Part shown: positions 1-7,043 of the stretch, in pieces
Numbering within the stretch: position 1 is the stretch's first letter
How the letters are laid out: each line of letters begins with the position of its first letter
NCBI GenBank assembly: GCA_003444085.1
Contig: DLVL01000145.1
Location: 1-8,626 of the forward strand
From: Kosmotogaceae bacterium
GTDB taxonomy: Bacteria > Thermotogota > Thermotogae > Petrotogales > Kosmotogaceae
Reading direction: 5' to 3'
Length of the DNA stretch: 8,626 bases
Position numbers and translations under genes: made by a program
The notes under the pieces: model-generated
Told to the model about the DNA's origin: nothing
Database searches by the model: none
What the model saw: only the letters and a program-made list of their open reading frames with translations

Positions 1-13
1 GGTGAAGTAGCCT

Positions 14-336
14 ATGCTTGAGCGGTAACAGCTATTTTTGGAGAACAGTTTCGAATCGGATGATTTCTCGAAAGTCCGCAGAATAGTCATAAGCATCGGG
101 AAAATGGTGATGGCAGACAAAGAGAACATTCGACAGACTTTCAATCTAATCTGAAGGATACAGATTTTGCTCATGTGGAGATCGACTTTGTGGTTGATGA
201 ACTGCGGTTCAGATGCAGGGAACGTGGTGAAGAATTCTCTTCAAGAGATTACGAGACACACTGCCCTGAGTGCGGGGGTACTGTCGGGGTCCTTTCGGGT
301 GATGATATCTACGTTTCCGAGATTGTCAAAGAATAG
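14..336 (+). pseudogene. hypA: Decayed hypA (hydrogenase nickel incorporation protein HypA)
   Basis: HypA delivers nickel to NiFe-hydrogenase precursors and carries a structural zinc site made of two CxxC pairs. No single frame encodes it here, but stitched frames give a nearly full-length HypA of about 107 residues (family about 113-117). The pieces are an LSVTAIFENSFES-like start, a middle part with RRIVISIGKMVMADKENIRQ in frame 2 (about positions 47-166), and a C-terminal part in frame 1 with HVEIDFVVDELRF, CPECGG and a GDDIYVSEIV end, stopping at TAG 334-336. Lesions seen: bases missing just after ATG 14, which remove the expected His-Glu (His2 is the nickel ligand); extra G bases near 24 and 43; one base lost near 155; and CGT (Arg) where the second zinc cysteine of the first CxxC should be. 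A GGTGA Shine-Dalgarno at 1-5 precedes the ATG. Sequencing error could explain single indels, but hardly the lost Cys as well. Confidence 0.75.
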
Positions 337-352
337 ACAAAACTCAGATCGA

Positions 353-406
353 TCCTATCGCGTCTAAGTGAAGAAGCCAATGTTAACAAGTAGCGCTTCG
401 ATAGGA
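353..406 (+). promoter_or_regulatory. Inverted repeat overlapping the ribosome binding site of the FGE-like gene
   Basis: TCCTATCG at 353-360 is perfectly complementary to CGATAGGA at 399-406, with a 38-base loop between. The right arm contains the first bases of the Shine-Dalgarno AGGAGGGGGG (403-412) that serves the ATG at 417. In RNA the pairing would hide part of the ribosome binding site. That is what is seen; a role in translational control is inference. No T-run follows, so it is not an intrinsic terminator. An 8-base match at this spacing can arise by chance. Confidence 0.3.
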
Positions 407-416
407 GGGGGGTTAT

Positions 417-1283
417 ATGAAACGTCATTCTTTTCTGTCACTCAGAATGCTTGTTGCGTTTTTGATAGTTTTGGCTGCTGCAACTGTGGGCGCAGCAGAG
501 ATGGTACTCGTGGAACGAGGAGTCTTCATGATGGGAGACACCTGGGGTGGAGGACGTAGCGACGAGCGTCCAGTTCATGAAGTTACTTTCACCTATGACT
601 TCTACCTGGGAAAACATCCGGTCACGTTTGAAGAGTATGATCGTTTTTGCGCGGAGACCGGAAGATCTGAGCCCTCTGATGAAGGCTGGGGCAGAGGAAC
701 CAGGCCGGTGATAAACGTCAGCTGGTGGGATGCAATAGCTTACTGCAACTGGTTGAGTGAGTTGGAAGGCCTGCCCGTAGCTTACTGCCTGAGAGGAGAG
801 CCTGATGAAGGACAGTTGCTTGACGCAGAGGGAAAGGTGACCACGGACATCACGGAAGTCGCAGGTTACAGACTACCTACTGAAGCCGAATGGGAATATG
901 CAGCACGAGGTGGTTCCAGCCGACTCGTTTACAGATATTCCGGTAGCAATAACGCAGACGAAGTCGCATGGTACTGGGACAACTCATTCAATGAATGCCT
1001 TGGAGAGCGAACTCCCATGCCTGTGATGCAGAAGAAGCCAAATACGCTGGGAATACACGATATGAGTGGTAACGTGTGGGAGTGGACGACCGATCGCTGG
1101 TTCCTCTATTCCGATGAACCTGCCTTGGATCCATATATTCACACTGGACTGAGCCGTATGATGAGGGGCGGAAGCTTTTTGTATCCTGCAAGTGCTTCAG
1201 GTATTGCTTACCGCTTTAGTGCGCCCCCTGAACTTTTATCCAGGGATCTGGGATTCAGGGTAGCGAGAACCATCTCAGATTAG
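417..1283 (+). CDS. Exported formylglycine-generating-enzyme superfamily (SUMF1 fold) protein, non-canonical active site
   Basis: The protein has 288 residues. Residues 1-27 form a signal peptide (MKRH, hydrophobic 9-26, likely cleavage near GAA|E), so it acts outside the cytoplasmic membrane. Residues 28-285 carry the FGE-sulfatase domain in normal order: MVLVERGVFMMG (29-40), ERPVHEVTF (50-58), the FYLGKHPVTFEEYDRF strand-helix, PVINVSWWDAIAYCNWLS (97-114), YRLPTEAEWEYAARGG (151-166), LGIHDMSGNVWEWTTDRW (211-228), MRGGSF (249-254) and DLGFRVAR (277-284). Aerobic FGE has two copper-binding catalytic cysteines just after the RGGS motif; here that stretch reads LYPASASGIAYRF with none. Sulfatase activation by the known mechanism is therefore unlikely, and the substrate is unknown. 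Cysteines remain at 78, 110, 124 and 194. The start is set by the strong AGGAGGGGGG five bases upstream. The gene stands apart from the transporter by 319 bases; no sulfatase is visible nearby. Confidence 0.9.
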   Translation: MKRHSFLSLRMLVAFLIVLAAATVGAAEMVLVERGVFMMGDTWGGGRSDERPVHEVTFTYDFYLGKHPVTFEEYDRFCAETGRSEPSDEGWGRGTRPVINVSWWDAIAYCNWLSELEGLPVAYCLRGEPDEGQLLDAEGKVTTDITEVAGYRLPTEAEWEYAARGGSSRLVYRYSGSNNADEVAWYWDNSFNECLGERTPMPVMQKKPNTLGIHDMSGNVWEWTTDRWFLYSDEPALDPYIHTGLSRMMRGGSFLYPASASGIAYRFSAPPELLSRDLGFRVARTISD

Positions 1284-1424
1284 TTTGTCAGGTTTCAAGT
1301 GGAGACAAAGTTCGGGGCTGCATGATAGTGTCCCGCGCATAAGAGTATGCTGTTGAGCTCCTGTTCGGACGTAATACGAACTAGAAACATCTCTGGATAA
1401 AGATTACAAGGATTTGTGTTATCA

Positions 1425-1453
1425 TTGACCTGAACACTTTTGCAGGGTATCAG
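1425..1453 (+). promoter_or_regulatory. Candidate sigma70-type promoter for the transporter operon (upstream option)
   Basis: TTGACC (1425-1430) and TATCAG (1448-1453) are separated by 17 bases, matching the consensus at five and four of six positions. It lies about 150 bases before the first permease gene. It overlaps the cryptic small frame, so at most one of the two readings is likely to be functional in this form. Confidence 0.3.
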
Positions 1454-1468
1454 CTTCTGGACCTTTTT

Positions 1469-1497
1469 TTGACAGGTCTACCAATGTTCTTGGTAAT
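1469..1497 (+). promoter_or_regulatory. Candidate sigma70-type promoter for the transporter operon (downstream option)
   Basis: A perfect TTGACA (1469-1474) follows a T-run, and GGTAAT (1492-1497) lies 17 bases further on. The -10 box lacks the important leading TA, which weakens the call. If used, transcription would begin near 1504, giving a leader of about 100 bases before the permease ATG at 1603. Confidence 0.3.
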
Positions 1498-1602
1498 TGG
1501 CTGCTGGTGGGCTTTCAGTAAATCTTTAAGAAGAAACGAGAAACAATAATACGGCGACGTAGTCACGGAACATAACCGTCTTCTTCTGGAGAAGTGTATT
1601 GA

Positions 1603-2538
1603 ATGGCTGGTAGAAAAAGATCATTCTGGATAAGAAGAATCGTTCGAACACTTGTTACTGCCTTCGGGGTCTCCCTAGTGGCTTTCCTGATACTACATCT
1701 AACTCCCGGAGATCCTGCAAAGATCATGCTAGGTCCTTATGCTTCTGAAGCTGCATACGAGGCAATCAGAGAAAGATATCATCTTAACGAGCCGCTTCCC
1801 CTTCAATATCTTTACTGGATATCGGGTGTTTTTAGAGGTGATCTGGGAGATTCAATACGATATAACAGACCTGTGCTTGAGTTAATCAAAGACCGCATAG
1901 GTCCAACTCTGGCGCTAATGGGGTCTGCACTGTTCATATCGATTACGTTGGGGATATTTCTGGGCATTGTTGCTGCAATAAAGAGGAATACTCCTATTGA
2001 TTACTTTGCTACTTTTCAGGCAGTCTTCTGGCTTTCCATCCCGCCATTCTGGCTCGGAATCCTTTTTCTTTACATATTCGGGTTACAGCTCAGGTGGGTA
2101 CCAATAGGAGGAATGGTGGGTTTTACCTCTTTGATATTTCCGGCTCTAACAATTGGGTTGAGAGACGAGGCCTGGTTTGCAAGACCGATGAGAGCAGAAA
2201 TGCTTGAGGTTCTCAATCAGGACTACATAAAGGCTGTAAAAGCAAAAGGACTGAAATACTCCAGTGTGATTGTCAAGCACGCACTCCGAAACGCTCTAAT
2301 ACCAATGATTACAATGATTGCCTTGAGACTTCCATGGGTCATAGGAGGTTCGGTGGTAGTCGAAGTGGTCTTTTCGTGGGGCGGCTTGGGGAGTTTTCTT
2401 GTCAGCAGTGTCCTGGCAAGGGACTACCCTGTAGTTCAGGCGATCTTATTGCTTATCGCAATGCTTGTTGTAGTAGCAAACCTGGTTGCAGATCTTCTCT
2501 ACAGTGTTATTGACCCGAGAATCAGGAAGGAGAGCTGA
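1603..2538 (+). CDS. dppB: Dipeptide/oligopeptide ABC transporter permease, DppB/OppB type
   Basis: The protein has 311 residues, the usual family length. It is one half of the membrane channel of a peptide-type ABC importer in the cytoplasmic membrane. Visible features: TM1 at about 13-32 followed by the family hallmark TPGDP (34-38); an extracytoplasmic loop with YLYWISGVFRGDLGDS (69-84); a cluster of helices at about 102-126, 137-160, 170-187, 232-254 and 278-300; and the EAA loop at about 200-235 (YIKAVKAKGL ... VKHALRNALIP), which docks onto the ATPases. It ends in the typical VIDPRIR. The ATG at 1603 is preceded by TGGAGAAG eight bases away. It is the first gene of the operon, with the second permease starting two bases after its stop. 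Related nickel and oligosaccharide importers share this fold, so the substrate class is inferred from the family. Confidence 0.93.
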   Translation: MAGRKRSFWIRRIVRTLVTAFGVSLVAFLILHLTPGDPAKIMLGPYASEAAYEAIRERYHLNEPLPLQYLYWISGVFRGDLGDSIRYNRPVLELIKDRIGPTLALMGSALFISITLGIFLGIVAAIKRNTPIDYFATFQAVFWLSIPPFWLGILFLYIFGLQLRWVPIGGMVGFTSLIFPALTIGLRDEAWFARPMRAEMLEVLNQDYIKAVKAKGLKYSSVIVKHALRNALIPMITMIALRLPWVIGGSVVVEVVFSWGGLGSFLVSSVLARDYPVVQAILLLIAMLVVVANLVADLLYSVIDPRIRKES

Positions 2539-2540
2539 CA

Positions 2541-3452
2541 ATGTCTGATCGCGATCAAGCTCTTCTGGATGAAGCTGTCAAAGACATTGCCCGCCTCAAA
2601 AAGCAAAGAAGCAGTCAGCTCTATCTCGTCTGGCTCAGATTCAAGAAGAACAGGTTAGCACTTGTTGGGTTCATAATGGTTTGTATAGTGCTTTTCGTTG
2701 CTGCTTTCGCCCCTTTACTGACTCCTTACGATCCTTATGAAACGGATCCTTTTAACCGTCTGAAAGCCCCTTCGAGAGATCACTGGCTTGGAACGGACGA
2801 GTTGGGAAGAGACGTTCTTACACGGCTCCTTTACGGTACAAGGATAGCGCTGCTCATTGGTGTCCTGATTGTGCTCTTTGAGGGGACTATAGGCATATCT
2901 TTGGGGATTTTTTCGGGTTTCTTTGGAGGAGTCATCGACAGCATTGTAATGAGGCTGGTTGACGTTCTGCGTTCTTTCCCTGTGATAATTCTTGCGATGG
3001 CGATAGCTGGAATAATGGGTCAGGGTATCATGAATGTGATCATTGCGATGGGGATTGTTGGCTGGACCACTTATGCCAGAATGGTGAGAAGCAAGATTCT
3101 CTCGATCAAAGAATCGGACTATGTAGAAGCTGCAAGATCTATCGGTGAATCAAAAGCCTCGATTATTCTGAGATATATTCTGCCAAATACTCTGCCAACA
3201 GCAATAGTTATGGTATGCATAATGATGCCCACCGCACTGATAGCCAGTTCAACTTTGAGTTTCCTGGGTGTGGGGGTTCAGCCACCAACGGCTGATTGGG
3301 GTTCCATGATCTCAGCAGGGAGAGATTACCTTCTGGATGCTCCATGGATTTCCACATCAGCTGGACTCGCAATAATGTTCACAGTGCTTGGTTTCAATTT
3401 CATTGGGGACGGATTGAGAGACGCCCTTGATCCAACGATTAAGAGGGCCTAA
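2541..3452 (+). CDS. dppC: Dipeptide/oligopeptide ABC transporter permease, DppC/OppC type
   Basis: The protein has 303 residues and forms the second half of the channel, pairing with the preceding permease. The N-terminal cytoplasmic stretch (1-37) and TM1 (about 38-60) match the OppC N-terminal domain. They are followed by the family signature HWLGTDELGRDVLTRLLYGTR (81-101). The transport domain holds helices at about 103-128, 142-172, 220-243 and 272-290. The EAA loop is YVEAARSIGESKASIILRYILPN (194-216), with the conserved glycine at 202, and FLGVGVQPPTADWG (241-254) is the usual post-EAA motif. The start is two bases after the previous stop, with AGGAAGGAG (2524-2532) inside the end of that gene, indicating translational coupling. 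Nothing is missing or unusual. Confidence 0.93.
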   Translation: MSDRDQALLDEAVKDIARLKKQRSSQLYLVWLRFKKNRLALVGFIMVCIVLFVAAFAPLLTPYDPYETDPFNRLKAPSRDHWLGTDELGRDVLTRLLYGTRIALLIGVLIVLFEGTIGISLGIFSGFFGGVIDSIVMRLVDVLRSFPVIILAMAIAGIMGQGIMNVIIAMGIVGWTTYARMVRSKILSIKESDYVEAARSIGESKASIILRYILPNTLPTAIVMVCIMMPTALIASSTLSFLGVGVQPPTADWGSMISAGRDYLLDAPWISTSAGLAIMFTVLGFNFIGDGLRDALDPTIKRA

Positions 3453-3463
3453 TAGGAGTCATA

Positions 3464-4426
3464 ATGGCCAAAATTCTTGAGATAAGAGATCTGAAGCTCT
3501 CTTTTGAAACTGAAGAGGGAACGGTCGAAGCGCTTGATGGGGTCTATCTTGATGTTGAAGAAGGTCACTTTCATGGTTTGATCGGTGAGACAGGCTGCGG
3601 GAAGAGCATCACGGGGCTGACAGTAATTGGTCTTCTTGATAACAACGCCAGAATAGAGCGTGGAGAAGTGCTATTCAGAGGAAAAGATCTTCTGAAATTC
3701 ACCGAGAGACAGTTCCAGCGGGAGATCAGAGGCAAAGAAGTTGCCATGGTCTTTCAAGATCCTGCGTCGTCACTCGATCCTGTGTTCAGCATTAAGGATC
3801 AGATGCTGGAAGCCGTTAGACTTAACAAGAAAGAAGAAAAACAATCAAATGAGAGAATCGTCAAAGAACTGTTGAACAAGGTGAAATTGCCCGATGTGGA
3901 GAGTTTGCTCGAAAAATACCCACACCAGCTGTCAGGAGGCATGAAGCAACGTGTCATGATCGCCATGATGCTTGGAAGAAACCCATCGATGCTGATCGCA
4001 GATGAACCCACAACAGCTCTTGATGTATCAATACAGGCTCAGTTCCTTAGGGTACTGATGGACTTGAAGAATACCACAAACCTGACGGTGCTATACATCA
4101 CGCACAATCTGGCCGTTCTGACGGAGATATGTGATGAAGTCTCCGTAATGTATGCTGGACGAATAGTCGAAACAGCGTCGATAGGAGATGTATTCAACAA
4201 TCCGAGCCATCCATATACCAGAAAGCTCGTCAACTCCATATTAAGGGCAGACAGCACTCTGGATAGTCTGGAAGAGATTCCGGGTTCTGTTCCCAGACTT
4301 ATCAATCCTCCGCCAGGATGCCGATTCCATCCGAGGTGTGAGGAAGCAGTAGATGAGTGTAGCAGAGTGATTCCTCCTGTTAAGGAAATCGGGACCAATC
4401 ATCTGGTAGCATGTCTCAGAAGGTAG
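3464..4426 (+). CDS. dppD: Dipeptide/oligopeptide ABC transporter ATP-binding protein, DppD/OppD type
   Basis: This 320-residue ATPase powers the importer from the cytoplasmic face. Motifs in order: Walker A GETGCGKS (41-48), Q-loop glutamine 98 in VFQDP, signature LSGGM (156-160), Walker B ending in IADEP with catalytic Glu181, D-loop ALDVS (185-189) and H-loop His214. The C-terminal oligo_HPY domain begins at SHPYTRKL (248-255). It includes GCRFHPRC and two further cysteines, giving Cys286, 292, 299 and 317. In a DppD structure from Thermoanaerobacter this cysteine set binds a 4Fe-4S cluster; the same here is inference. The start follows TAGGAG (3453-3458) and lies 11 bases after the permease stop. 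The partner ATPase follows after seven bases. All residues needed for ATP hydrolysis are present. Confidence 0.94.
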   Translation: MAKILEIRDLKLSFETEEGTVEALDGVYLDVEEGHFHGLIGETGCGKSITGLTVIGLLDNNARIERGEVLFRGKDLLKFTERQFQREIRGKEVAMVFQDPASSLDPVFSIKDQMLEAVRLNKKEEKQSNERIVKELLNKVKLPDVESLLEKYPHQLSGGMKQRVMIAMMLGRNPSMLIADEPTTALDVSIQAQFLRVLMDLKNTTNLTVLYITHNLAVLTEICDEVSVMYAGRIVETASIGDVFNNPSHPYTRKLVNSILRADSTLDSLEEIPGSVPRLINPPPGCRFHPRCEEAVDECSRVIPPVKEIGTNHLVACLRR

Positions 4427-4433
4427 AGGTTTT

Positions 4434-5384
4434 ATGAGTAAAGAGTGGTTACAGGTAAAGGATCTCAGAAAACACTTTGAAACACCAAAGGGTGATCTTA
4501 GAGCTGTTGCTGGAGTTTCTCTCAAGGTCGAAAAAGGAGATTCTTTTGGACTCGTTGGTGAGTCTGGATGTGGAAAATCTACACTCATACGAACGGTACT
4601 GCGTTTGCTTGAGCCCACATCGGGTGAAATACTCTTTGACGGGAAAGATATTGCCAAGCTTGGCAAAACTCATATAAGGCGACTGCGTAAGAAGATGGGT
4701 CTGGTGTTTCAAAGCCCGCATTCTTCTCTCAATCCTCGCATGACGGTTTACGATACACTGGCCAGGCCATTGCTGATTCATGGCATAACGAAAAACAAGA
4801 GAGATACAACGATAGAGATTGTGAAGCTATTGAAGCTCATGGGTCTTCAAGCAGAACACATGATCAGATATCCTCACGAACTAAGTGGTGGCCAAAAGCA
4901 GAGAATAGCTATCGCGAGAGCTCTTGCGGTGAATCCGGAGATTGTGTTTCTTGATGAACCAACGTCCGCTCTTGATGTCTCGGTTCAGACGAAGATCCTG
5001 AAGCTGCTGGACTTTGCCAAGCAGGAGAAGCAGCTGACATACTTCTACATATCTCATGACATCAACCTGATAAGAGTGGTCTCAAACAAGATGGGAGTGA
5101 TGTATCTGGGAAAGATTGTTGAGATTGGCGATACCGGTACTGTAATGGCCAATCCGCTCCATCCATATTCCGTGGGGCTCTTCGAAGCGGTTCCTGATCC
5201 GGATCCCGATAAGAAGCTGCCAGAGCTCATTCTAAAAGGGGAGGTCCCCAGCCCTGTAAATGCACCTTCAGGTTGCGTTTTCCACCCCAGGTGTCCATTT
5301 GCATGGGAAAAGTGCGAGAGAGAAGAGCCAAAACTCTTGAAGCAAAGTGACCAAAGAGAAGTTGCGTGTCACAAGTATTCGTGA
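4434..5384 (+). CDS. dppF: Dipeptide/oligopeptide ABC transporter ATP-binding protein, DppF/OppF type
   Basis: This 316-residue second ATPase should form a heterodimer with the preceding one. Motifs: Walker A GESGCGKS (42-49), Q-loop Gln93 in VFQSP, signature LSGGQ (150-154), Walker B VFLDEP (171-176) with Glu175, D-loop ALDVS (179-183) and H-loop His208. The stretch SSLNPRMTV (97-105) after the Q-loop is typical of DppF/OppF. The C-terminal oligo_HPY domain starts at PLHPYSVGLF (241-250), with cysteines 281, 287, 294 and 312 in the same C-x5-C-x6-C-x17-C spacing as the partner. Start ATG 4434 is preceded by AGGTAGAGG overlapping the end of the previous gene. Both composite ATP sites look intact, since each partner keeps Walker A, signature and Walker B. 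Confidence 0.94.
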   Translation: MSKEWLQVKDLRKHFETPKGDLRAVAGVSLKVEKGDSFGLVGESGCGKSTLIRTVLRLLEPTSGEILFDGKDIAKLGKTHIRRLRKKMGLVFQSPHSSLNPRMTVYDTLARPLLIHGITKNKRDTTIEIVKLLKLMGLQAEHMIRYPHELSGGQKQRIAIARALAVNPEIVFLDEPTSALDVSVQTKILKLLDFAKQEKQLTYFYISHDINLIRVVSNKMGVMYLGKIVEIGDTGTVMANPLHPYSVGLFEAVPDPDPDKKLPELILKGEVPSPVNAPSGCVFHPRCPFAWEKCEREEPKLLKQSDQREVACHKYS

Positions 5385-5412
5385 ACCATCCATTCCAAAA
5401 GGAGGGTGACAA

Positions 5413-6939
5413 ATGAGGAAGTTCGTACTGGTGTTAGTAGTCCTCAGCATGATCATTGCGGGACTCGGTATTGCAAAAGACACGGTGGTGATTAATCTCC
5501 AGGCTGAGCCATCAAGATTGAACCCAATAATCTATCAGGACACAGAAACCTCGATGGTTCTTGAGTCAATCTATGCACCGTTGCTTGACTTGACTGAAGA
5601 CGGAGACTTCACTACTGAAGGTGCTGTAACAGAACGCTTCACGATAAGTGATGACGGTCTTGTCTACACCTTCTACATCAAGCAGGGAATCAAGTTTCAC
5701 AACGGCGATCCACTCACCGCAAGAGACGTGAAATTCAGCTATGAGTCGTTCATGGATCCAGATCTCGGTTCTCCACATAACAGGTACTACGCCGGAATTG
5801 AAGAAATCGTTCTCGTTGATGATTACACACTCGAGATTCACTTGAAGGAGCTGGATATTGCTTTTCTTACCCTGGCGAGACTCAGGGGAGCCGTGATGCC
5901 CAAGGATTACATTGAAAGCGTTGGCTGGGATGAATATGAAAGGCATCCGATTGGGGCCGGACCTTACAAGTTCGTTAGGCGTGTGCCAGCTCAAAGTATT
6001 GAACTCAAGAGATTTGAAGACTACTTTGGTGAAAATGCCAAGATCGAGAATGTTGTCTTCAGGTATTACCCGGAGATGTCCACTGCGATCATGGCTATAC
6101 GCGCCGGGCAGGTAGACTTCATTGGAGAGCTTCCCACAGACGAATTCAATGCGCTCAAGAGAACAGCTGGTGACGATCTGAATTTCGGGACTTATGAGCG
6201 GTTTGAAGACCACAGAGTAGTCTTCAACAAGAGACCCGGAGAGCCTTTTGCAGATGTCCTGGTCAGGCAAGCAGTCAACTATGCAATCGACAGAAGCGAG
6301 ATCATTGCTTTGACCAGGCCAGGGATGGCAACGCCCGCTGTTGGACGAGTACCAACATTCCATCCTGCCCATGCTGCAGATGCACCAGCTTATGAGGTAG
6401 ATCTTGATAAGGCTCGAGAGCTGCTTATTGAGGCAGGATACCCCGATGGTTTCAAGACCCAGATCTTTGCTCCTTCCAACCACAGGGAGAGGGTGCTCGA
6501 AGTCCAGCAGATTCAGCGGCAGCTTGCTCGAATCGGTATCGAAGCAGAAGTTGTTGCCGTGGAATGGGGAACGTATCTTGACGTTACAGCTGACGGTGAA
6601 GCTCCGATGTTCAGAGAAAGATGGTCAGCATCTGCTCCTGAACCGATTAGTTTCATAGAGAGCTGGCACTCTGAATCCAGTTGGAATCCCATCTTTGGAA
6701 CGTATTATAACGAAGAAGTGGATCGACTGGTTGATCTTATAAGGGTTACCATTGACACGGAAGAACGATGGGAACTCTATCGGGAAGTTCAGAGAATTGC
6801 CATGGAAGATGCAGTATGTGTGCCTCTTTACTATCCTCTTGTCGGAGAAGCCTACAACAAGGATCTCTACATTCCTGAAGATCTCTGGAATCCCTTCAAG
6901 AGACCCATTTCTGCGGTGCACCGCTGGGAGTGGAGATAA
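5413..6939 (+). CDS. Peptide-type ABC transporter substrate-binding protein (SBP family 5, DppA/OppA-like)
   Basis: The 508-residue extracytoplasmic binding protein captures the solute for the permeases. The signal peptide is residues 1-21 (MRK, hydrophobic 4-20, cleavage near GIA|K). No lipobox cysteine is present, so it is a free periplasmic protein rather than a lipoprotein. The SBP_bac_5 domain starts at about 25. Family motifs: TISDDGLVYTFYIKQGIKFH (78-97), DPLTARDVKFSYE (99-111), HPIGAGPYKFVRR (178-190), DVLVRQAVNYAIDRSEI (281-297) and DLDKARELLIEAGYPDGF (330-347). Near 404-414, where DppA has a W-x-G-D-N-G-D-P-D-like loop contacting the peptide amino end, this protein reads WSASAPEPISF, so the ligand may not be a plain dipeptide. 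The Shine-Dalgarno AAGGAGGGTGA (5399-5409) is the strongest in the operon, fitting the need for excess binding protein. Last gene of the operon; a terminator follows 14 bases later. Confidence 0.93.
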   Translation: MRKFVLVLVVLSMIIAGLGIAKDTVVINLQAEPSRLNPIIYQDTETSMVLESIYAPLLDLTEDGDFTTEGAVTERFTISDDGLVYTFYIKQGIKFHNGDPLTARDVKFSYESFMDPDLGSPHNRYYAGIEEIVLVDDYTLEIHLKELDIAFLTLARLRGAVMPKDYIESVGWDEYERHPIGAGPYKFVRRVPAQSIELKRFEDYFGENAKIENVVFRYYPEMSTAIMAIRAGQVDFIGELPTDEFNALKRTAGDDLNFGTYERFEDHRVVFNKRPGEPFADVLVRQAVNYAIDRSEIIALTRPGMATPAVGRVPTFHPAHAADAPAYEVDLDKARELLIEAGYPDGFKTQIFAPSNHRERVLEVQQIQRQLARIGIEAEVVAVEWGTYLDVTADGEAPMFRERWSASAPEPISFIESWHSESSWNPIFGTYYNEEVDRLVDLIRVTIDTEERWELYREVQRIAMEDAVCVPLYYPLVGEAYNKDLYIPEDLWNPFKRPISAVHRWEWR

Positions 6940-6952
6940 GAAGTTCTTTCCG

Positions 6953-6984
6953 GGGCAGTATCCCTATGGATACTGCCCTTTTTT
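6953..6984 (+). terminator. Intrinsic (Rho-independent) terminator of the transporter operon
   Basis: GGGCAGTATCC (6953-6963) and GGATACTGCCC (6968-6978) form a perfect 11-base-pair stem with a CTAT loop, followed immediately by six T residues (6979-6984). It begins 14 bases after the stop of the binding-protein gene. It should end the five-gene transcript and reduce transcription into the M20 peptidase gene. Confidence 0.95.
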
Positions 6985-7043
6985 CTAAGATGAGCTGAAA
7001 TGGACCGCCAGCATGCAGATTGTTGCAGGAAAGGGTGTATTAG

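Larger units (their letters stand above)
1421..1549 (+). pseudogene. Possible small single-span membrane protein (42 codons) without a standard start codon
   Basis: The frame is open from 1385 to TAA at 1547-1549. From ATC 1421 it reads IIDLNTFAGYQLLDLFLTGL, then a hydrophobic span through PMFLVIGCWWAF, and ends in a basic tail SKSLRRNEKQ. That composition looks like a real one-helix membrane protein with the C-terminus inside. AAGGA at 1408-1412 sits eight bases before the ATC, ideal Shine-Dalgarno spacing, so ATC may be a mutated ATG; ATT at 1424 is another rare-start option. The first standard starts in frame are TTG 1469 and ATG 1484, which lack a good binding site and would cut the helix. 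Family not recognised. It may be a decayed gene, a gene with a rare start, or chance; two candidate promoters overlap it. Confidence 0.3.
1284..1602 (+). other. Intergenic region before the transporter operon
   Basis: This 319-base stretch contains no standard-start gene. It holds a cryptic 42-codon frame (1421-1549), two overlapping sigma70-like promoter candidates (1425-1453 and 1469-1497), and a short inverted repeat GTTCG (1363-1367) / CGAAC (1377-1381). The leader ends with the Shine-Dalgarno TGGAGAAG (1587-1594) for the first permease. I see no terminator with a T-run for the upstream FGE-like gene; a TTTGTC...GACAAA pairing just after its stop is too weak. Confidence 0.6.

Noticed and set aside
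323..340. Hairpin TTGTC/GACAA at the end of the hypA remnant
   Set aside because: Five base pairs around the stop codon with no T-run; too weak to call a terminator or operator.
167..559. Two small plus-strand frames at 167-367 and 368-559
   Set aside because: The first is an out-of-frame reading of the decayed hypA; the second overlaps the FGE-like gene in another frame and has no homology-like features.
1284..1320. Terminator candidate after the FGE-like gene (TTTGTC paired with GACAAA)
   Set aside because: Only six base pairs, AT-rich, with a long loop and no following T-run.
4241..4666. Minus-strand frames across the two ATPase genes
   Set aside because: They are shadows of strongly supported ABC ATPase genes on the other strand, with no domain signature.
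5566..6483. Long open frame of 305 codons on the minus strand inside the binding-protein gene
   Set aside because: It lies antisense to a clear SBP family 5 gene, has no recognisable motif, and is explained by the codon bias of the real gene.
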